This document shows, in pieces, positions 43,031-54,405 of a stretch of DNA of 64,000 nt. The DNA is from Colletes latitarsis. Lineage: Eukaryota > Arthropoda > Insecta > Hymenoptera > Colletidae. The notes under the pieces were generated by a model. The model searched no databases and was not told the origin of the DNA. It saw only the letters and a program-made list of their open reading frames with translations. The translations under genes were made by a program, and so were the position numbers. Every line of letters starts with the position of its first letter. The stretch's first letter is position 1. The stretch lies in contig NC_135134.1 of NCBI RefSeq assembly GCF_051014445.1, forward strand, positions 10,507,672 to 10,571,671. Direction: 5' to 3'.

Positions 43031-44939
43031 TTACTACGTGATTCAATCCAGAAAAAGCCAGGGATCTGTTCAACAAGTATGTGAAAAATGCGAAGATATG
43101 ACCCTGATGAGGGCAAATCCCGGACATATCCCAAACCGAACTTGCGTTATCCTCTAAAATATTGATCGAAACCAGGTTTAATTTACAGTTTCAGTGTGGT
43201 ACCACATTACTACGTGATCCAATCCTGAAAAAGCCCAGGATCTAGCCATGAAGTATGAGAAATATGCGAAATTCGGAGCCTGATTATGGCAAATCCTAGA
43301 CCTAACCCAGACCTAACATGCGTAATCCCGTAAAATATTTATCAAGACCAGGTTTAATCGACTGTTTCAGTGTGGTACCACATTACTACGTGATCCAAAC
43401 CAGATAAAAACCCAGGATCTGTACAACTAGTATATGAAGGATTCGAAAGTATGAGCCTGACGAGGGCAAATCCCAGACCTATCCCAGACATAACTTGCGT
43501 TATCATCTAAAATATTGACAGAAATCTGTTTTAATCGACTGATTCAGTGTGGTACCACATTACTACGTGATCCAAACCAGAAAAAGCCCAGAATCTGGTC
43601 ATCAACTATGAGAAATATGCGAAAGTACGAGCCTGATGAGAGCAAATCCCAGAACTAACCAAGACTTAACATGCGTTATCCCCTAAAATATTGATCGATA
43701 CCAGGTTTAATGGACTGTTTCAGTGTGGTACTACATTACTACGTGATCCAAACCAGAAAAATACCCAGGATCTGATTAACAGGTATGTGTAGAACGCGAA
43801 AATATATGTCTGATGAGGGCAAATACCCACCCTAATCTAGACATAAGATGCGTTATCCTCTAAAATACAGATCGAAACCAGGTTTAATGGACTGTTTCAG
43901 TGTGGTACCACATTACTACGTGATCCAAACCAGAAAAAACCCAGGATCTGTTTAACAAGTATGTGGAGAATGCGTAAGTATGTGTCTGATGTGGGCAACT
44001 CCCAGGCCCAACCTAGACATAACATGCGTTATCCTCTAAAATATTGATCGAAACCAGGTTTAATGGACTGTTTCAGTGTGGTACCACATTACTACGTGAT
44101 CCAAAGCAGAATAAACCCAGGATCCGGTCAACAAGTATGTGGAGAATGCGAAAGTATGAGCCTGACGAGGGCAAATCCCAGACCTATCCCAGACATAACA
44201 TGCGTTATCCTCTAAAATATTGATCGAAACCAGGTTTAATGCACTGTTTCAGTGTGGTACCACATTACTACGTGATCCAAACCAGAAAATACCCTGGATC
44301 TGTTTAACAAGTATGTGGAGAATGCGTAAGTATGTGTCTGATGTGGGCAACTCCCAGGCCCAACCTAGACATAACATGCGTTATCCTCTAAAATATGAAT
44401 CGAAACCAGGTTTAATGGACTGTTTCAGTGTGGTATCACATTACTACGTGATCCAAACCAGAATAAACCCAGGATCTGGACAAAAAGGATGTGGAGAATG
44501 CGAAAGTATGAGCCTGACGAGGGCAAATCCCAGACTTATCCCAGACATAACATGCGTTATCCTCTAAAATATTGATCGAAACCAGGTTTAATTGAATGTT
44601 TCAGTGTGATACCACATTACTACCTGATCCAATCCAGAAAAAGCCCAGGATCTAGCCATCAAGTATGAGAAATACGCGATAGTATGAGCCCGCTGAGGGC
44701 AAATCCTAGACCTAACCCAGACCTAACATGCGCTATCCTCTAAAATATTTATCAAGACAAGATTTAATTGAATGTTTCAGTGTGGTACCACATTACTACG
44801 TGATCCAAACCAGAAAAAACCCAGGATCTGTTCAACAAGTATGTGAAAAATGCGAAGGTATGACCTTGATGATGGCAATTCCCAGACCTAACCAAGACCT
44901 AACATGCGTTATTCTCTAAAATATTGATCGAAACCAGGT
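43031..44939 (+). repeat. Segment D, copy 2
   Basis: Near-identical to 40,212-42,120. Differences include CAATCCTGAAAAAG (43,205), CCAGATAAAAACCC (43,403), an ATATGAATCG head (44,394) and GGTATCAC in the palindrome (44,432). The ATATGAATCG change removes the usual in-frame TGA, and so produces the chance 115-residue open frame at 44,220-44,567. Confidence 0.85.
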
Positions 44940-46190
44940 TTAATGGACTGTTTCAGTGTGGTACCACATTACTACGTGATTCAATCCAGAAAAAGCCAGG
45001 GATCTGTTCAACAAGTATGTGAAAAATGCGAAAGTATGTGTCTGATGATGGCAAATCCCAGGCCTAACCTAGACATAACATGCGTTATCCTCTAGAATAT
45101 TGATCGAAACCAGGTTTAATTGAATGTTTCAGTGTGATACCACATTACAACCTGATCCAATCCAGAATAAACCCAGGATCCGTTCAACAAGTATGTGGAG
45201 AATGCGAAAGTATGTGTCTGATGATGGCAAATCCCAGGCCTAACCTAGACATAACATGCGTTATCCTCTAGAATATTGATCGAAACCAGGTTTAATTGAA
45301 TGTTTCAGTGTGATACCACATTACAACCTGATCCAATCCAGAATAAACCCAGGATCCGTTCAACAAGTATGTGGAGAATGCGAAAGTATAAACCTGACGA
45401 GGGCAAATCTCAGACCTATCCCAGACATAACATGCGTCATCCTCTAAAATATTGATCGAAACCAGGTTTAATGGACTGTTTCAGTGTGGTACCACATTAC
45501 TACGTGATCCAAACCAGAATAAACCCAGGATCTGGCCAACAAGTATGTGGAGAATGCGAAAGTATGAGCCTGACGAGGGCAAATCCGAGACCTATCCCAG
45601 ACATAACATGCGTTATCCTCTAAAATATTGATCGAAACCAGGTTTAATTGAATGTTTCAGTGTGATACCACATTACAACCTGATCCAATCCAGAAAAAGC
45701 CCAGGATCTAGCCATCAAGTATGAGAAATATGCGATAGTATGAGCCCGCTGAGGGCAAATCCTAGACCTAACCCAGACCTAATATGCGTTATCCTCTAAA
45801 ATATTTATCAAGACCAGATTTAATTGAATGTTTAAGTGTGGTACCACATTACTACGTGATCCAAACCAGAAAAACACAGGATCTGTTCAACAAGTATGTG
45901 AAAAATGCGAAGGTATGACCTTGATGATGGCAATTCCCAGACCTAACCAAGACCTAACATGCGTTATTCTCTAAAATATTGTTCGAAACCAGGTTTAATG
46001 GACTCTTTCAGTGTGGTACCACATTACTACGTGATTCAATCCAGAAAAAGCCAGGGATCTGTTCAACAAGTATGTGAAAAATGCGAAGATATGACCCTGA
46101 TGAGGGCAAATCCCGGACATATCCCAGACCGAACTTGCGTTATCCTCTAAAATATTGATCGAAACCAGGTTTAATTTACAGTTTCAGTGT
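44940..46190 (+). repeat. Linking monomers with an identical tandem monomer pair
   Basis: Monomers 45,028-45,203 and 45,204-45,379 read as identical over the full 176 bp: CTAGAATATTG head, TGTGATACC core, TTACAACCTG, AATAAACCCAGGATCCG tail. About 45,380-46,150 then resembles 39,560-40,330, including the AAACACAGGATCTG and GGACTCTTTCAG monomers. Confidence 0.8.
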
Positions 46191-49100
46191 GGTACCACAT
46201 TACTACCTGATCCAAACCAGAAAAATACCCAGGATCTGATTAACAGGTATGTGTAGAACGCGAAAATATGTGTCTGATGAGGGCAAATCCCCACCCTAAA
46301 CTAGACATAAGATGCGTTATCCTCTAAAATATAGATCGAAACCAGGATTAATGGACTGTTTCAGTGTGGTACCACATTACTACGTGAACCAAACCAGAAA
46401 AATACCCAGGATCTGATTAACAGGTATGTGTAGAACGCGAAAATATGTGTCTGATGTGGGCAAATCCCAAGCCCAACCTAGTCATAACATGCGTTATCCT
46501 CTAAAATATTGATCGAAACCAGGTTTAATGGACTGTTTCAGTGTGGTACCACATTACTACGTGATCCAAACCAGAATAAACCCAGGATCTGGCCAACAAG
46601 TATGTGGAGAATGCGAAAGTATGAGCCTGACGAGGGCAAATCTCAGGTCTATCCCAGACATAACATGCGTTATCCTCTAAAATATTGATCGAAACCAGGT
46701 TCAATGGACTGTTTCAGTGTGGTACCACATTACTACGTGATCCAAACCAGAAAAAACCCAGGATCCGTTCAACAAGTATGTGGAGAATGCGAAAGTATGT
46801 GTCTGATGATGGCAAATCCCAGGCCTAACCTAGACATAACATGCGTTATCCTCTAGAATATTGATCGAAACCAGGTTTAATTGAATGTTTCAGTGTGATA
46901 CCACATTACTACCTGATCCAATCCAGAAAAAGCCCAGGATCTAGCCATCATGTATGAGAAATATGCGATAGTATGAGCCCGCTGAGGGCAAATCCTAGAC
47001 CTAACCCAGACCTAATATGCATTATCCTCTAAAATATTTCTCAAGACCAGATTTAATTGAATGTTTCAGTGTGGCACCACATTGCTACGTGATCCAAACC
47101 AGAAAAAACCCAGGATCTGTTCAACAAGTGTGTGAAAAATGCAAAGGTATGACCTTCATGATGGCAATTCCCAGACCTAACCAAGACCTAACATGCGTTA
47201 TTCTCTAAAATATTGATCGAAACCAGGTTTAATGGACTGTTTCAGTGTGGTACCACTTTACTACGTGATCCAAATCAGAAAACGGCCAGAATCTGGCCAT
47301 CAACTATGAGAAATATGCGAAAGTACGAGCCTGATCAGAGCAAATTCCAGAACTAACCAAGACCTAACATGCATTATCTTCTAAAATATTGATCGAAACC
47401 AGGTTTAATGGACTGTTTCAGTGTGGTACCACATTACTACGTGATCCAAACCAGAAAATCCCAGGATCTGTTCAACAAGTATGCGAAAAACGCGAAACTA
47501 TGAGCCTGTCGAGGGCAAATCCCAGGCCTAACCTAGACCTAACATGCGTTACCCTCAAAAATATTGATCGAAACCAGGTTTAATGGACTGTTTCAGTGTG
47601 GTACCACATTACTACGTGATCCAAACCAGAAAAAACCAGGATATCTACAACAAGTATGTGAAAAATGCAAAAGTATGACCCTGATGAGGGCAAATTCCAG
47701 ACCTATCCTAGACCTAACTTGCGTTATCATCTAAAATATTCACAGAAACCTGGTTTAATCGACTGTTTCAGTGTGGTACCACATTACTACGTGATCCAAT
47801 CCAGAAAAAGCCCAGCATCTGTTCAACAAGTATGTGGAGAATGCGAAAGTATGTGTCTGATGATGGCAAATCCCAGGCCTATCCCAGACATAACATGCGT
47901 TGTCCTCTAAAATATTGACCGAAACCTGTTTTAATCGACTGTTTCAGTGTGGAACCACATCACTACGTGATCCAATCCAGAAAAAGCCCAGGATCTAGCC
48001 ATGAAGTATGAGAAATATGCGAAATTAGGAGCCTGATTAGGGCAAATCCTAGACCTAACCCAGACCTAACATGCGTTATCCTCTAAAATATTTATCAAGA
48101 CCAGGTTTAATGGCCTGTTTCAGTGTGATACCACATTACTACCTGATCCAATCCAGAAAAAGCCAGGGATCTGTTCAACAAGTATGTGAAAAACGCGAAA
48201 CTATGAGCCTGAAGAGGGCAAATCCCAGACCTATCCCAGACATAACATGCGTTATCCTCTAAAATATTGATCAAAACCAGGTTTAATGGACTGTTTCAGT
48301 GTGGTACCACATTACTACGTGATCCAAACCAGAAAAAACCCAGGATCTGTTCAACAAGTATGTGGAGAATGCGAAAGTATGTGTCTGATGATGGCAAATC
48401 CCAGGCCTATCCCAGACATAACATGCGTTGTCCTCTAAAATATTGATCGAAACCAGGTTTAATGGACGGTTTCAGTGTGGTACCACATTACTGCGTGATC
48501 CAATCCTGAAAAAGTCCAGGATCTATCCATCAAGTATGAGAAATATGCGAAAGAATGAGCCTGCTGAGGGCAAATCCCACACCTAACCTAGACCTAACAT
48601 GAGGTATTCTCTAAAATATTCATCGAAACCGGGTTTAATGGACTTCTTCAGTGTGGCACCACATTACTACGTGATCCAAACCAGAAAAAACCCTGGATCC
48701 GATCAACATGTATGTGAAGAATGCGAAAGTATGTGTCTGATGAGGGCAAATCCCCGGCCTAAACTAGACATAACATGCGTTATCCTCTAAAATATTGATC
48801 GAAACCTGGTTTAATGGACTGTTTCAGTGTGGTACCACATTACTACCTGATCCAAACCAGAAAAAGCCCAGGATCTAGCCATCAAGTATGAGAAATATGC
48901 GATAGTATGAGCCCGCTGAGGGCAAATCCTAGAACTAACCCAGACCTAACATGCGTTATCCTCTAAAATATTTATCAAGACCAGATTTAATTGAATGTTT
49001 CAGTGTGGTACCACATTACTACGTGATCCAAACCAGAAAAAACCCAGGATCTGTTCAACAAGTATGTGAAAAATGCGAAACTATGACCCTGATGAGGGCA

Positions 49101-49676
49101 AATCCCAGACCTATCCCAGACCTAACATGGGTTAGCCTGTAAAATATTGATCGAAACCACGGTTAATGGACTGTTTCGGTGTGGTACCACATTGCTACGT
49201 GATCCAAACCAGAAAAAACCCAGGATCCGTTCAACAAGTATGTGGAGAATGCGAAAACATGTGTCTGATGATGGCAAATCCCAGGCCTATCCCAGACATA
49301 ACATGCGTTATCCTCTAAAATACTGATCGAAACCAGGTCTAATAGACTGTTGCAGTGTGGTACCACATTACTACGTGATGCAAACCAGAAAAAGCCAGGG
49401 ATCTGTTCAACAAGTATGTGAAAAATGCGAAGATATGACCCTGATGAGGGCAAATCCCAGACCTAACCAAGACCTAACATGCGTCATCCTCTAAAATATT
49501 GATCGAAACCAGGTATAATTGAATGTTTCAGTGTGATGCCACATTACTACCTGATCCAATCCAGAAAAAGCCCAGGATCTAGCCATCAAGTATGAGAAAT
49601 ATGCGATAGTATGAGCCCGCTGAGGGCAAATCCTAGGCCTAACCCAGACCTAACATGCGTTATCCTCTAAAATATT

Positions 49677-49740
49677 GATCGAAACCAGGTTTAATGGACT
49701 GTTTCAGTGTGGTACCACATTACTACGTGATCCAAACCAG
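49677..49740 (+). repeat. Internal 12-bp direct repeat within the monomer
   Basis: GATCGAAACCAG (monomer 25-36) and GATCCAAACCAG (77-88) differ at one of 12 bases and lie 52 bp apart. Both recur in most monomers, the first one being altered in the ATTTATCAAGACC and CAGAAACCTG head types. They may be relics of a shorter ancestral repeat or two binding sites of one factor. A third GATC lies at 100-103 but is not followed by the same sequence. The two 88-bp halves of the monomer otherwise show no obvious similarity, so a simple dimeric origin is not supported. Confidence 0.6.
49708..49719. other. 12-bp perfect palindrome in the monomer core
   Basis: TGTGGTACCACA reads the same on both strands and centres on a KpnI/Acc65I site (GGTACC). 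It sits at positions 56-67 of most monomers throughout the window; this is the instance in the reference monomer. The commonest disrupted form is TGTGATACCACA. Rarer ones include GGTACTAC, GGCACCAC, GGAACCAC, GGTCCCAC and GGTACCTC. Short dyads are a documented recurring property of centromeric satellites and have been proposed to form cruciforms or to mark protein-binding sites; which of these applies here is not shown by sequence. Confidence 0.85.
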
Positions 49741-50355
49741 AAAAACCCAGGATCTGTTCAACAAGTATGTGAAAAACGCGAAACTATGAGCCTGATGAGG
49801 GCAAAATCCCAGACCTATCCCAGACATAACATGCGTTATCCTCTAAAATATTGATCGAAACCAGGTTTAATGGACTGCTTCAGTGTGGTACCACATTACT
49901 ACGTGATCCAAACCATAAAAACCCAGGATCTGTTCAACAAGTATGTGGAGAATGCGAAAGTATGTGTCTGATGATGGCAAATCCCAGGCCAATCCCAGAC
50001 ATAACATGCGTTACCCTCCAAAATATTGCCCGAAACCTGATTTAATCGACTGTTTCAGTGTGGAACCACATTACTACGTGATCCAAACCAGAAAAAGCCC
50101 AGAATCTGGCCATCAGCTATGAGAAATATGCGAAAGTACGAGCCTGATGAGAGCAAATCCCAGACCTAACCTAGACCTAACATGCGTTATTCTCTTAAAT
50201 ATTGATCGAAGCCAGGTTTAATGGACTGTTTCAGTGTTGTACCGCATTAGTACGTGATCCAATCCAGAAAAAGCCCAGGATATAGCCATCAAGTATGAGA
50301 AATATGCGAAAGTTTGAGCCCGCTGAGGGCAAATCCTAGACCTAACCCAGACCTA

Positions 50356-52468
50356 ACCTGCGTTATCCTCTAAAATATTGATCGAAACCAGGTTTAATGG
50401 ACTGTTTCAGTGTGGTACCACATTACTACGTGATCCAAACCAGAAAAACCCAGGATCTGTTCAACAAGTATGTGAAAAACGCGAAACTATGAGCCTGATG
50501 AGGGCATAATCCCAGACCTATCCCAGACATAACATGCGTTATCCTCTAAAATATTGATCGAAACCAGGTTTAATGGACTGTTTCAGTGTGGTACCACATT
50601 ACTACGTGATCCAAACCTGAAAAACCCAGGATCTGTTCAACAAGTATGTGAAAAACGCGAAACTATGAGCCTGATGAGGGCTAATCCCGGACCTATCCCA
50701 GACCGAACTTGCGTTACCCTCTAAAATATTGATCGAAACCAGGTTTAATTTACTGTTTCAGTGTGGTACCTCATTACTACGTGATCCAATCCAGAAAAAG
50801 CCCAGGATCTAGCCATGAAGTATGAGAAATATGCGAAATTATGAGCCTGATTAGGGCAAATCCTAGACCTAACCCAGACCAAACATGCGTTATCCTCTAA
50901 AATATTTATCAAGACCAGGTTTAAGCGACTGTTTCAGTGTGGTACCACATTACTACGTGATCCAAACCAGAAAAAAACCCAGGATCTGTATAACTAGTAT
51001 GTGAAGAATGCGAATGTATGAGCCTGACGAGGGCAAAGCCCAGACCAATCCCAGACATAACTTGCGTTATCACCTAAAATATTGACCGAAACCTGCTTTA
51101 ATCGACTGTTTCAGTGTGGTACCACATTACTACGTGATCCAAACCAGAGAAAGCCCAGAATCTGGCCATCAACTATGAGAAATATGCGAAAGTACGAGAC
51201 TGATGAGAGCAAATCCCAGACCTAACCAAGACCTAACATGCGTCATCCTCAAAAATATTGATCGGAACCAGGTTTAATGGACTGTTTCAGTGTGGTACCA
51301 CATTACTACGTGATCCAATCCAGAAAAAGCCAGAGATCTGTTCAACAAGTATGTGAAAAATGCGAAAATATGACCCTGATGAGGGCAAATCCCAGACCTT
51401 TCCCAGACATAACTTGCGTTGTCCTCTAAAATATTGATGGAAACCAGGTTTAATGGACTGTTTCAGTGTGGTACCACATTACTACGTGATCCAAACCAGA
51501 AAAAGCCAGAGATCTGTTCAACGAGTATGTGAAAAATGCGAAACTATGAGCCTGATGAGGGCAAATCCCAGACCTATCCCAGACCTAACATGGGTTATCC
51601 TGTAAAATATTGATCGAAACCACGGTTAATGGACTGTTTCGGTGTGGTACCACATTGCTACGTGATCCAAACCAGAAAAAAACCCAGGATCTGTACAACT
51701 AGTATGTGAAGAATGCGAAAGTATGAGCCTGACGAGGGCAAAGCCCAGACCAATCCCAGACATAACTTGCGTTATCACCTAAAATATTGACCGAAACCTG
51801 CTTTCATCGACTGTTTCAGTGTGGTACCACATTACTACGTGATCCAAACCAGAGAAAGCCCAGAATCTGGCCATCAACTATGAGAAATATGCGAAAGTAC
51901 GAGACTGATGAGAGCAAATCCCAGACCTAACCAAGACCTAACATGCGTCATCCTCAAAAATATTGACCGAAACCTGCTTTAATCGACTGTTTCAGTGTGG
52001 TACCACATTACTACGTGATGCAAACCAGAAAAAGCCAGGGATCTGTTCAACAAGTATGTGAAAAATGCGAAAATATGACCCTGATGAGGGCAAATCCCAG
52101 ACCTATCCCAGACCTAACATGGGTTATCCTGTAAAATATTGATCGAAACCACGGTTAATGGACTGTTTCGGTGTGGTACCACATTGCTACGTGATCCAAA
52201 CCAGAAAAAACCCAGGATCCGTTCAACAAGTATGTGGAGAATGCGAAAGTATGAGCCTGATGAGGGCAAAGCCCAGACCAATCCCAGACATAACTTACGT
52301 TATCACCTAAAATATTGACCGAAACCTGCTTTAATCGACTGTTTCAGTGTGGTACCACACAACTACGTGATCCAAACCAGAAAAAGCCCAGAATCTGGTC
52401 ATCAACTATCAGAAATATGCGAAAGTACGAGCCTGATGAGAGCAAATCCCAGAACTAACCAAGACTTA
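50356..52468 (+). repeat. 12-monomer unit E, copy 1 (2,113 bp)
   Basis: Starts at the monomer carrying AGGGCATAATCCC. The order then includes GGGCTAATCCCGG, GGTACCTCATTAC, CAGGTTTAAGCGACTG, GTATAACTAG, a CGAAACCTGC head, GAGACTGATGAGAGC, a GATCGGAACC head, a GATGGAAACC head with CAACGAGTATG, two CCACGGTTAATGG monomers and CACACAACTACG. Later copies keep this order. Confidence 0.86.
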
Positions 52469-54405
52469 ACATGCGTTATCCTCTAAAATATTGATCGAAA
52501 CCAGGTTTAATGGACTGTTTCAGTGTGGTACCACATTACTACGTGATCCAAACCAGAAAAACCCAGGATCTGTTCAACAAGTATGTGAAAAACGCGAAAC
52601 TATGAGCCTGATGAGGGCATAATCCCAGACCTATCCCAGACATAACATGCGTTATCCTCTAAAATATTGATCGAAACCAGGTTTAATGGACTGTTTCAGT
52701 GTGGTACCACATTACTACGTGATCCAAACCTGAAAAACCCAGGATCTGTTCAACAAGTATGTGAAAAACGCGAAACTATGAGCCTGATGAGGGCTAATCC
52801 CGGACCTATCCCAGACCGAACTTGCGTTACCCTCTAAAATATTGATCGAAACCAGGTTTAATTTACTGTTTCAGTGTGGTACCTCATTACTACGTGATCC
52901 AATCCAGAAAAAGCCCAGGATCTAGCCATGAAGTATGAGAAATATGCGAAATTATGAGCCTGATTAGGGCAAATCCTAGACCTAACCCAGACCAAACATG
53001 CGTTATCCTCTAAAATATTTATCAAGACCAGGTTTAAGCGACTGTTTCAGTGTGGTACCACATTACTACGTGATCCAAACCAGAAAAAACCCCAGGATCT
53101 GTATAACTAGTATGTGAAGAATGCGAATGTATGAGCCTGACGAGGGCAAAGCCCAGACCAATCCCAGACATAACTTGCGTTATCACCTAAAATATTGACC
53201 GAAACCTGCTTTAATCGACTGTTTCAGTGTGGTACCACATTACTACGTGATCCAAACCAGAGAAAGCCCAGAATCTGGCCATCAACTATGAGAAATATGC
53301 GAAAGTACGAGACTGATGAGAGCAAATCCCAGACCTAACCAAGACCTAACATGCGTCATCCTCAAAAATATTGATCGGAACCAGGTTTAATGGACTGTTT
53401 CAGTGTGGTACCACATTACTACGTGATCCAATCCAGAAAAAGCCAGAGATCTGTTCAACAAGTATGTGAAAAATGCGAAAATATGACCCTGATGAGGGCA
53501 AATCCCAGACCTTTCCCAGACATAACTTGCGTTGTCCTCTAAAATATTGATCGAAACCACGGTTAATGGACTGTTTCGGTGTGGTACCACATTGCTACGT
53601 GATCCAAACCAGAAAAAAACCCAGGATCTGTACAACTAGTATGTGAAGAATGCGAAAGTATGAGCCTGACGAGGGCAAAGCCCAGACCAATCCCAGACAT
53701 AACTTGCGTTATCACCTAAAATATTGACCGAAACCTGCTTTCATCGACTGTTTCAGTGTGGTACCACATTACTACGTGATCCAAACCAGAGAAAGCCCAG
53801 AATCTGGCCATCAACTATGAGAAATATGCGAAAGTACGAGACTGATGAGAGCAAATCCCAGACCTAACCAAGACCTAACATGCGTCATCCTCAAAAATAT
53901 TGACCGAAACCTGCTTTAATCGACTGTTTCAGTGTGGTACCACATTACTACGTGATGCAAACCAGAAAAACCCAGGGATCTGTTCAACAAGTATGTGAAA
54001 AATGCGAAAATATGACCCTGATGAGGGCAAATCCCAGACCTATCCCAGACCTAACATGGGTTATCCTGTAAAATATTGATCGAAACCACGGTTAATGGAC
54101 TGTTTCGGTGTGGTACCACATTGCTACGTGATCCAAACCAGAAAAAACCCAGGATCCGTTCAACAAGTATGTGGAGAATGCGAAAGTATGAGCCTGATGA
54201 GGGCAAAGCCCAGACCAATCCCAGACATAACTTACGTTATCACCTAAAATATTGACCGAAACCTGCTTTAATCGACTGTTTCAGTGTGGTACCACACAAC
54301 TACGTGATCCAAACCAGAAAAAGCCCAGAATCTGGTCATCAACTATCAGAAATATGCGAAAGTACGAGCCTGATGAGAGCAAATCCCAGAACTAACCAAG
54401 ACTTA
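52469..54405 (+). repeat. 11-monomer unit E, copy 2 (1,937 bp)
   Basis: Identical in order to copy 1 but lacking exactly one monomer, the one with the GATGGAAACC head and CAACGAGTATG tail. At about 53,548 the text passes from GTTGTCCTCTAAAATATTGA straight into CGAAACCACGG. The loss of a whole monomer, with the period kept, is what unequal exchange predicts. Confidence 0.86.

Larger units (their letters stand above)
49653..49828 (+). repeat. Representative near-consensus 176-bp monomer
   Basis: This copy is close to my hand-built consensus and serves as the reference. Positions count from ACATGCG. The head (1-45) carries CCTCTAAAATATTGATCG and AAACCAGGTTTAATGG. The core (46-95) carries CTGTTTCAG, the palindrome at 56-67, ATTACTACGTGATCC and AAACCAG followed by an A-run. 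The tail (96-176) carries AGGATCTGTTCAACAAG, TATGTGAAAAA, GCGAAACTATGAGCC and GATGAGGGCAAA, and ends in ATCCCAGACCTATCCCAGAC. Consensus composition is 38 C and 34 G in 176, with 4 CpGs against about 7.3 expected from base counts. This copy has one extra A in GCAAAATCCC, offset by a 5-base A-run. The length of about one nucleosome plus linker is usual for centromeric satellites. Confidence 0.9.
46191..50030 (+). repeat. Mosaic stretch of patches with distant relatives
   Basis: No local higher-order period is obvious. Patches match elsewhere: about 46,200-46,650 resembles 32,800-33,260; 46,860-47,200 resembles 31,530-31,880; 47,261-47,446 matches 61,869-62,054; 47,637-47,790 resembles 5,725-5,880; 48,070-48,260 resembles 6,164-6,355; 48,465-48,580 matches 21,345-21,470. 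It separates the 28-45 kb family from the right-hand family and contains only satellite. Confidence 0.72.

Noticed and set aside
49163..49453. Minus-strand open frames of 65-96 residues (13,737, 25,561, 49,163, 53,387, 57,789).
   Set aside because: They are antisense readings of the same satellite core, positioned by monomer phase, and carry no recognisable domain.
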